Shown here: in pieces, positions 57,466 to 64,000 of the stretch
Numbering within the stretch: position 1 is the first letter of the stretch
Layout of the letters: each line of letters begins with the position of its first letter
DNA from: Amblyomma americanum
Taxonomy: Eukaryota > Arthropoda > Arachnida > Ixodida > Ixodidae
Assembly (NCBI RefSeq): GCF_052857255.1
Contig: NC_135505.1
Span: 64,289,649-64,353,648, forward strand
Direction of reading: 5' to 3'
DNA length: 64,000 bases
Made by a program: the position numbers and the translations under genes
Notes under the pieces: model-generated
Database searches by the model: none
Seen by the model: only the letters and a program-made list of their open reading frames with translations
Told to the model about the DNA's origin: nothing

Positions 57466-57479
57466 GTCGACTGCGCCAA
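57466..57479 (-). promoter_or_regulatory. Primer-binding-like site of Gypsy-1
   Basis: TTGGCGCAGTCGAC on the minus strand, directly after the LTR end at 57480. TGGCGCAGTC-type sites are common primer-binding sites of Ty3/Gypsy elements. The complementary tRNA is not determined here. Confidence 0.65.
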
Positions 57480-58478
57480 TAAAAGTTTGCCGGTGGTGTT
57501 GGTCCGGTGATCTCCAGAAACTGGATGCACTGCCTGAAGGCTTCTCAATGATATGACTTTCAGGTGAAGCGATTTAGTGAGTAACGGACTTTTATACAGG
57601 CTATTTACAGATGGGTACAAACAAAAGTCAGTATGCGGCCACAACTATCCGCGGCCGGCCTAGCCGACCGCCTGCACAGAGGCGAGGGACACCGCGTCCG
57701 AACAGTCAAACTGGCGCGCCTTGCACCAGCTTCTCAACGGTCACTCCCTCCGCACTCGGCCAAACCGAGCGCCTGCCAGCTAGGAGTCGCTAGAGACAAA
57801 AGCACCCGGGCGCGGCTCCCTTCGCGGGTACACCCCGAAGGTGCCCGCTCCCCTTTCCACACGTAAAAATATACTGCTAACTGCGGCTCATCAGATTTGA
57901 CGAATAGGAAAGCTCAGAACTAATGTCAGCGTGTTCCCTTCCCCCCGAGTTACTCCCTAGGTGGTCTCGCAATCCTTCGCAAATTGGACACGGGTCCAAG
58001 GTCGAGGCCGGCAGATAGCCCCGCCGTCCGGAGCGGCGAAGGAAACCGCAAGGACGAATGGGGAGACTAACCAAAAAGGCATGAGTCCCCTTCTAACGGC
58101 GTGCACCAAAGCAAAACAAAATAAAACAAAACCGGACGCGCAACCTTGTTCACTGCCCTCTCGCGGAATATTCGCAACACATGTACAAAAAGATGCAACA
58201 GCGCGCCGAACCCCACAACCTCCTTCACTGTACCGCGTAAGCTGATGTTCGTCGGCCGACAGGGCGCTGGAAATACTACCGGACTCCTTCAATACGCTAT
58301 TGTGGCCGTAGGGCAGTGCGCGCACCCGTGAGCGAACATTAATGAGCCTCTGTGCGTTTATCGAATGGATGGGCTTGACGTCACGTCTCTTTTCCGCCAG
58401 GTGGTTACATGCAGTGACCGAACGCTCCGCGAGTTCTACCTTGAACAATTAACAACTGGACGCCCCCCTCCAGTTATA
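57480..58478 (-). repeat. Gypsy-1 5' LTR
   Basis: The 3' end is fixed at 57480 by the match to 52812-52920 and by the adjacent primer-binding-like site. A TATA box (TATAAAAG, minus strand, 57596-57589) lies just upstream of the shared 109 bp. The 5' end is uncertain. A purine-rich tract (ACTGGAGGGGGGCG, 58474-58461) lies at or just outside the LTR start, where a polypurine tract would be expected only beside a 3' LTR. Confidence 0.65.
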
Positions 58479-59200
58479 GTCAACATAGTGTTGTGCGTGT
58501 GTGTTATTACTCCACCATGACCTAATCACGCGCACTACCTGGACACATTTTTTATTGTGTAAATAGTTTTTGTATATTACCTCTCCCCCTATCCACTCCT
58601 TGTCCCCTCCCCTCTCATTTCATTTCTCCATTCTTCCTCCTATCCTTTATTTCCGCTGCCCCAGCTCACGTGCTTCAGTATCGATGGCAGATGCCAGGGC
58701 TAGCAAAAATCTTTTCCTGACTTTTATTACTATTTTGATAAAAACCACTTCCTAACTATGTGCCATAGAGTTAGAAGCCACAATATGTATATATACAGAG
58801 ACCTTTAGGCGACTATAACATTTGTTTCGGGTTTTTTGGGGCCCCGTTTGTAGATGGCGCTTTAACATTCCTAAGATTCTGAACATTTGTTCAAAGTATT
58901 CTCGTTGAGTCAGGATTTCGCGTAAAATCTTGTTTGGACTAGAAGTTTTTGTGTGAAATGTGAGCTTTATAAAATTGTTATCGTAAGTTTTAATTCAAAG
59001 ACGAATTAAAATTAATGGCCATGAAGTAACGGCAAGGTAACGTGCGGTAATTTATTTTGGTAACGGTAACGCGTTACCTTTTGTAGCTAACGTGACCTTT
59101 TTGTAGCTAACGTAGGGCGGTAACGCATATCTTTTTTTTGCGTAATGAGTAACGTATTTAGTTACTTTTTCTCGCTAACGCCTCCAACACTGCACTGAGC

Positions 59201-59245
59201 TTACCTCCCCACCCCACCACCCCCCCCAAAAAAAATTAGAACCAA
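59201..59245 (-). repeat. tRNA-Gly array spacer remainder and T-run of unit 2
   Basis: A short piece between the hAT duplication and the tRNA-Gly unit 2 3' end. It contains the T-run (minus strand, 59235-59228), as in other units, and a C-rich stretch (59206-59227). Confidence 0.65.
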
Positions 59246-59315
59246 TGCTTCGGCCAGGAATCGAACCAGGGTCAACTGCTTGGAAGGCAGCTATGCTAAC
59301 CACTATACCACCGAC
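59246..59315 (-). tRNA. tRNA-Gly(UCC), unit 2, 3' of LINE B
   Basis: Minus strand GTCGGTGGTATAGTGG..., anticodon arm GCTGC-CTTCCAA-GCAGT, B-box region GGTTCGATTCC, acceptor 3' strand CCGAAGC, A. It lacks the first two bases, which are replaced by the A8 tail of LINE B. The T-stem is CCTGG/CCTGG, with imperfect pairing. It could still be transcribed from its internal boxes. Confidence 0.82.
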
Positions 59316-59426
59316 TTTTTTTTCCTTTTTTGCCGACTAGGCTGGAAAAACAAATACAACATATTAAAAGGTGCTATCAGCACAAAGACAGCGCTCGTAG
59401 GTTAAAAGCATTTCAGGGCAACAAGT

Positions 59427-61777
59427 TCATTCAACAGAGTGTACCATACTGGTTTGTCGGATGTTTTCCTTATGCATATCGCTCAGGTAAGCAATTCTCT
59501 CAACAAAGTAATCTCTAGCAGGTCGAACATTTTCATGTGCATGATGGACACCGATTCGTGTCTTCCATACACCAAGCAGTACTAACAGCATGAACAAATC
59601 ATACGTTGCATCGTCTTCGTTGTCAACTTGCAAAAAACGAATGTCATACAGCGTTATTGGAAGGTCTTCCTTTAACGTCCTTTTCAGGATGTCCCGCATC
59701 CCAACAGTGCAAGACTATATAGTCTACAGTTTCTCGCTTACGGCATATTATAGAGTGTGTCCTCCGTGGGATATTTATCCCCTTATCTTCAAACCATGGC
59801 TTCACGGGCAGTATGCCACAATGTAAGTAGAAAAAGAAAGTTTTCTCCGATGGCCTCAAAGCCATTTTCTTCACCCTTTCAAGAACATCACCCCCCTAGC
59901 CATCACCATTCATTATGCGATAAATGGGCACTGGCAACATCAAATCTGACAGGTCCGTATAGAGCCGCCTACGTTTTACGCCACTAAGGTACTGCATGAA
60001 GAAACGCTCTTTCGGTATTTGAAAAGCTCCAACCACTTCAAGCAAATACTCCTGCACTACTCGACGATGAAACCCTTGCGCACAAACCAGAAATTCGGGT
60101 AGAAAGTTTGCAGCCGCACTTACATCCTTGTCCTCAATAAGGGATCCTTTTTGTCACGCAGCGAAATGAACCACGAGACAACTTGCCTTAAAGACAAATG
60201 TACAAGACCCAACCCACCGTTCTGCACTGAGCGAAACAAGTTTGCCCGGCTCGTGCGCTCCCAGGTTGATCCCAACACAAACACAGCTAACACTCTGCGC
60301 AGCTTCTGAATACACATTCTTGCAATGAACATCGCCTGCCGCACGTACCATACTTTCGCGACAAGGAAAAGGTTACACACCGTTGGGCGAACAAAAATGG
60401 ATAAACCCACAAAAACGATCTTTCAAAACCCTCAGAGTTTTTTTGCTGCACCCAAATAATTTGCCGTAGTGTTCAACAAAGGCCCGTTTAATCATTTCCT
60501 TGTCTCGGGTAAGTGCCTTTTCGAACCTTATCTCTTGAATATCACTTTTCGCTGCGTAGCTTTTTTCATCCACAAGGGCCCGCTTCGTTGGCATTTCATT
60601 AACTCAAAGCCCGTGCCCGTATAACTGCTTCCTTGTACTTATCATTGTCTAGCACTTCCAGCTGCCTACGAACATCTGATTTCTCTGCTGCGCAGTCCAG
60701 GCTGCACACATTCTTGACGCAGTAACAAATCCAGCTGGCATTGTTATTGCTTCTCTGCCTGTTTTCTTTTGTGTTGTTTCGCAGTACTGCGTTCGATTGC
60801 GCCTATTCCTACGTTTTTCTTTGAAAGACATCCACGCGCAAACAAAACTATTAGCCCCACCTGTCAGTACTCGTATACTATCTTGCGAATTACTAACGAA
60901 GGTCTCGTCTTCGAGAAGTTTGTTATTCATCTTCCAACGATGCCAGTTAAAGCGCGAATTCCATTGTTTTGTACTTAATGTAAACATAACCAGGCTATGG
61001 TAACTGAATGATACGTGTTTCACCATGTAATGGGCATGTAGTGGTCCGAAGGCGACGGATATGTAAGCCTTATCAAGTCCAGCGTGACAATCGCGCAAGA
61101 ATTGAGTGTATGGCAGACTAGAATTCGATAATAGCAAACCTACATTTTGTAACTGCTCTGTGACCACCGTGTTCAAGTAAAGAGCGCGTTAGTCGCGCAC
61201 AGGTTGCCTCCTTGCCCTATCTTTAGCATACAAACACAATTAAAGTCACCGAGTAAAACAAATTTTCGCTCTGCACTGACATGGGGCACAAGTTCCTCAA
61301 AGAAAACTCTACGCTCTAGTTGCTTGTTCGGGGCATGTATACAGATTACTCGCATTTCATCTGAGTAAAGAAAAAATTGCAAACAATAAAACGACCACTT
61401 GCGTCTACTATTACACCCTCTACAACAATACCAATTGAGTTTCACAACAAAAGTAAAGCACACCCACGAGTGCCAACGGCATGACTAACACAGATATAAT
61501 ATCGCGATCGAAAAGTTAACAAGCGCTCAGTTTCCTCTTCATATTCTACTTTTGTCTCTTATATAACTGCAAAGTCGATGTCACTTTCTAGAAGACGGTT
61601 TAATTGAAACTTCCGCCGCTTTGCGGCTAGCCCTCTAACGTTAAGCGTTGCTATACGTAATGCTGCATCTTTTTTCCCCTCCATCTTTTCATTTTGAAGA
61701 AAATTGTACCGCCCATTGTCTACTTCGTGAACAAAGAGGCTACGTGCAGAAACGTCGCTGGAATCACAACAGTCCAT
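59427..61777 (-). pseudogene. LINE B ORF2 remnants, lacking the RT palm
   Basis: Endonuclease pieces: LRIATLNVRGLAAKRRKFQL (61640), RVICIHAPNKQLERR and FVLLGDFNCVCM (61340-61220), LDKAYISVAFGPLHAHY (61080). A linker piece with MPTKRALVDEKS (60594) runs to 60400. There it jumps straight to thumb text (VCNLFLVAKVWYVRQA, then TSRANLFRSVQNGGLGLVHL). The stretch that in LINE A encodes RT fingers and YADD is absent. A C-terminal Cys-His piece, ICRKRETVDYIVLHCW, remains near 59740. Clearly dead. Confidence 0.78.
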
Positions 61778-61875
61778 GGTTGCACTGACTAGGCAACTTC
61801 AAAGGCGACGCTGCCTGTTGTCGGTCGATGCTCCCGCTGCACGCGAGGGCATCCAGGTGCACGCGTTCGACCGAA

Positions 61876-63030
61876 CTACGGAGGCGGCTTGGCCGCCGGC
61901 CGCGAGTCGGGCGGAACGGTAGGCCGTGGCTTAAAAGACGGACGCCTCACTCCAGGAGCTTTCGCCGGTGGTTCTTCAGCGCCTTCTTCAGTAGTATGCT
62001 GTGCATCGAAATTATTTTCTCGTGGTCGCTTTCCAGCCTGACTGCTACTTGCAGCCATGGAGACCACCATTTCCTCCTGCTGACTTTCAGCGTTCGCCGA
62101 AGCCTGGTTAGGACAGGCGGCGGCGTTTTCCAACTTAGCAGCCTTCTCATCAGGCAATCCGTCTTGTGGGACACTGGGTGTGGGCTGTAGCCTCCGGCTC
62201 CCCTCTTCGACACTGGTGAATGGGGCACTAGAGTTTCGCTTTACCGTCGCTGCTTCTTCGGCGTCAGGCTCGCCCATCATTAACTCGGACACTGCTTCGT
62301 TGGGAGAGCGCCCGGTCAGGCTGGCATATGTTCGCGCACACTGGGTCTCCTGATGCCCGAAATGACGGCACCCACCACACCACGGAATTCTGCAGTCACG
62401 CCGATCATGACCCTTGCCAAGGCAGCGCAAGAAGAGGGGGGCCCTGCCCGGTACCACAACCACGGCCAATTCACCAGCGATGCTTACCTGACGCGGCAAA
62501 TCGTCCAGCTTGACTCCTGTTTTCAGCGGAGACACCAGGCGCGTTGTCGACCATTAATCGTGACGCCTTTTATGCGCCAACGCTCAGCCTTGACCTCACA
62601 ACGCTCAGCCTTGACCTCAGTTACTTTTCCGTACTTCACAAAGGCCGCTCGCAAGTCTTTATCGGGCATTCCGGAAAGCAACCAGTGAATCTACATTCGA
62701 ACACCTTGGTTGGCTCGGTCAATTATCAAACACCGACGTTCCCGATCTTGAATTTCACCAGCGGCGAGCATCTTCTTGACAGCATAAGCATTGTCGAAAG
62801 TCACCGACCAAACGTTACTCTTTCGATACGCCCCCCAAAGCGGTTACGTCAGGGGGCAACTTGAGGTGAGCCAACGCGTCACGGAAATCTGCGACGCGGT
62901 ACGGTCGTGCATGGACGTCAGCGTGAAAAAAAACTATTAAAAACTATGCGACCCGAACGCAAACTTGGTAGGATGACCTCGTACTCGTTGTCAGTTTCAA
63001 AAAACCTGTTTCCGCAGCCAGACATGGCCG
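61876..63030 (-). pseudogene. LINE B ORF1, frameshifted
   Basis: The start region MSGCGNRFFETDNEYEVILP (near 63025) parallels LINE A ORF1. The body shows DFRDALAHL-like text and then LDDLPRQVSIAGELAVVVVP. Two CCHC knuckles follow near 62430-62360 (CLGKGHDRRDC and CGGCRHFGHQETQC; the first has lost one Cys spacing). Frame changes occur near 62950 and 62540. There is a Glu/Pro-rich C-terminal tail. Confidence 0.75.
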
Positions 63031-63096
63031 CTGTAGCCGCTCCTACGGAGCCAGTCGTCACACTTCAGTACGCTGCGGCAGAAGGTAGTGGAATCA

Positions 63097-63114
63097 CCAC
63101 TATACCACCGATGC
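63097..63114 (-). tRNA. tRNA-Gly 5' fragment (unit 2, 5' of LINE B)
   Basis: Minus strand GCATCGGTGGTATAGTGG, the first 18 nt of the tRNA gene interrupted by LINE B. The remainder is at 59246-59315. Confidence 0.85.
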
Positions 63115-63320
63115 CCAGCGGAGTGGGCACTTTGCCTGGCAGCTCTCCGTTGACGCATTTTCAAACCAGCGGCTGCTTCACCGAGCATTTGCGCACGAAA
63201 AGTAGCACAGGGCAACTACGCCGATAATAATTCATCTGCCCATAAAAGACGCGCTACACTTCTCTGTGTTAGCAGGATGTTGTGTGGCACTCACAATATC
63301 CATAAAAAAAGTAAAACAAA
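63115..63320 (-). repeat. tRNA-Gly array spacer (between units 1 and 2)
   Basis: A spacer of about 200 bp, homologous to 41031-41226 and 52028-52208. It carries the T-run after unit 1 and the CACTCCGCTGGGC box just before unit 2. Confidence 0.8.
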
Positions 63321-63390
63321 TGCGTCGGCCGGGAATCCAACCAGGGTGAACTGCTTGGAAGGCAGCTATGCTAACCACTATACCACCGAC
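63321..63390 (-). tRNA. tRNA-Gly(UCC), unit 1, 3' of LINE C
   Basis: Minus strand GTCGGTGGTATAGTGG..., anticodon TCC, acceptor 3' strand CCGACGC, A. The first two bases are replaced by an A8 tail, the same junction as in unit 2. The T-arm reads CCTGG-TTGGATT-CCCGG, so one stem pair and the T-loop are altered. Possibly a pseudogene. Confidence 0.8.
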
Positions 63391-63500
63391 TTTTTTTTCT
63401 TTATTACCGGTATCATGACATTCAATATACCACAAAACACACCAGCCTGTCTTCGGTTGGAGGAGTAAAGTTCAAATGTATTCAGGCTAACCTAATCATC
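63391..63500 (-). mobile_element. 3' end of a third L1/Tx1-like LINE copy (C)
   Basis: An A8 tail preceded (minus strand) by TACCGGTAATAAAG and further 3' UTR-like sequence of about 100 bp. It joins tRNA-Gly at GTCGGTGG exactly as LINE B does. The coding part is missing or lies beyond the unrelated repeat that begins at 63508. Confidence 0.65.
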
Positions 63501-63507
63501 AAGTACA

Positions 63508-64000
63508 TTAAAGGGACAGTGAGGAGAAGTCTGTCAAAATTTTTTTGTTAGCAAAATCTGGTAGTTCGGCATTTCATGGCTTTGTTGCCGCTTGCCTGGG
63601 AGCGAAAGATGCATTTATTTCAATGAAATTTGAATTCGATTCGCCGTTTCGATTCAAATTCGGGGTACTCTTATGAGGTCACGGCGCACTCTTATGACGT
63701 CATAGGACAAAGTGACGTGAAACGTGGCGTAAACGAAGACTCCGTGATTTCTGGCGGCTAGCGGTGCAGTCTAGCAGCAGCCGAAATGAAAGCAACCGCC
63801 GCCGCACAATGAAGGCATCTACCGGGAGTCGCTGCCGTCGCTTCGTTTACGTTTGCCCCGGCGTCTTGCAAGGGATACCATGAATATCGTTCCCGAACTC
63901 GACAACGAATTTCTCGCAAAAATTCCGGGATGCATTTAGGCGACCTCAGCCCCACACAGCGTGCGACCCTTTTGAGGGAGCACAGTTAGGTGAGGCGCCG
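63508..64000 (+). repeat. Possible TTAA-flanked DNA transposon end
   Basis: TTAAAGGGACAGTGAGGAG at 63508 looks like a TTAA target followed by an AGGG-type terminus, as in Kolobok-like non-autonomous elements. The other end is not in the window. The rest (CACTCTTATGACGTCATAGG near 63685, then a G/C-rich stretch) has no recognised coding text. Confidence 0.35.

Larger units (their letters stand above)
52812..58478 (-). mobile_element. Ty3/Gypsy retrotransposon with PR-INT-RT order (Gypsy-1), rearranged 3' end
   Basis: On the minus strand the order is LTR (58478-57480), primer-binding-like site, gag, protease, integrase, reverse transcriptase, then a LINE endonuclease fragment and the last 109 bp of an LTR. 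Integrase before RT is the order of Copia elements, but RT and integrase sequences are Gypsy-like. That combination is known from Gmr1-type elements. RNase H and the U3 of the 3' LTR are missing. Direct flank repeats are not found. Confidence 0.78.
52217..59192. mobile_element. Non-autonomous hAT-like element, split by a Gypsy insertion
   Basis: The left end starts CAGTGTTGGCGGCAACACG. The right end, read inward on the minus strand, starts CAGTGTTGGAGGCGTTAGC. The shared terminal repeat is CAGTGTTGGxGGC. Subterminal TAACG/GTTAC motifs are dense at both ends, which is usual in this kind of hAT element. Flanks are CACTCAGC (52209-52216) and CACTGAGC (59193-59200), an 8-bp duplication with one mismatch. 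Without the Gypsy insertion the element is about 1.3 kb (52217-52811 plus 58479-59192) and has no transposase. It sits in a tRNA-Gly array spacer. Confidence 0.78.
59316..63096 (-). mobile_element. L1/Tx1-like LINE B in tRNA-Gly, RT core deleted
   Basis: Same family as LINE A. The 5' side keeps tRNA bases ending GTATAGTGG (63097). The 3' end is an A8 tail abutting GTCGGTGG (59315). The duplicated segment is TCGGTGGTATAGTGG. ORF1 and the endonuclease are recognisable but broken, and the catalytic RT palm is missing. The element is 3.8 kb against 4.9 kb for LINE A. Confidence 0.82.

Noticed and set aside
1..64000. CRISPR arrays, bacterial operons, Shine-Dalgarno sites
   Set aside because: No direct-repeat/spacer arrays are seen. 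Introns, SINEs, LINEs and Pol III genes show this is eukaryotic DNA.

Overview
This is a eukaryotic window, most probably from a hard tick (Ixodidae, likely metastriate). The reasons are Ruka-like tRNA-derived SINEs, RTE elements with (ATG)n tails, diverse LINE families, and a split gene for an M13 (neprilysin-like) protein of the kind expanded in ticks. There are no operons, no CRISPR array and no bacterial signals. Nearly everything outside three exons is transposon-derived. All calls come from reading the sequence; no database search was run.

Layout. Bases 1-7000 hold a decayed CR1-like LINE (+) carrying a SINE and, cleanly inserted into it, a DNA transposon with an intact 626-codon Mutator-like (DDE) transposase; further LINE and RTE pieces follow. 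Bases 7080-9060 hold old repeats of about 155 bp. Bases 10142-32077 (+) carry the 3' part of an M13-like gene as three phase-0 exons (10142-11383, 27432-27749, 31946-32077). The protein appears to have lost the HExxH zinc site, so it is probably a pseudo-peptidase. Its 16-kb intron is filled by a Gypsy element (minus strand) that was itself hit by an RTE element with an 18-bp target duplication and a tRNA-like head, plus two CR1/L2-type LINEs. Bases 32-39.6 kb are fragments, SINEs and unrecognised sequence.

The most striking part is 40.8-63.4 kb, a broken-up tandem array of tRNA-Gly(UCC) units (tRNA, T-run, spacer of about 170-200 bp) on the minus strand. L1/Tx1-like LINEs have entered the tRNA at the same place several times. 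Each insertion leaves the first 14-18 nt of the tRNA on the LINE's 5' side and an almost complete tRNA on its 3' side, with a shared duplication containing TCGGTGGTATA. Copy A is about 4.9 kb, copy B has lost its RT core, copy C is only a 3' end, and fragment E starts at the same site. A nearly intact I-type LINE with RNase H (copy D, 5.8 kb) sits in the T-run terminator of one tRNA with a 13-bp duplication. A non-autonomous hAT element (imperfect 8-bp duplication) sits in a spacer. Inside the hAT is a Ty3/Gypsy element whose pol order is PR-INT-RT, as in Gmr1-like elements. Its 3' end is a chimera: RT is joined to a LINE endonuclease fragment, which is joined to the last 109 bp of the LTR.

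Together the window records layered transposition: a tRNA-gene array used as a repeated landing site by one LINE family, then invaded by other element classes. Most element proteins carry frameshifts or stops. The transposase at 2693-4573 and ORF1 of LINE D are open, and ORF2 of LINE D has a single break.
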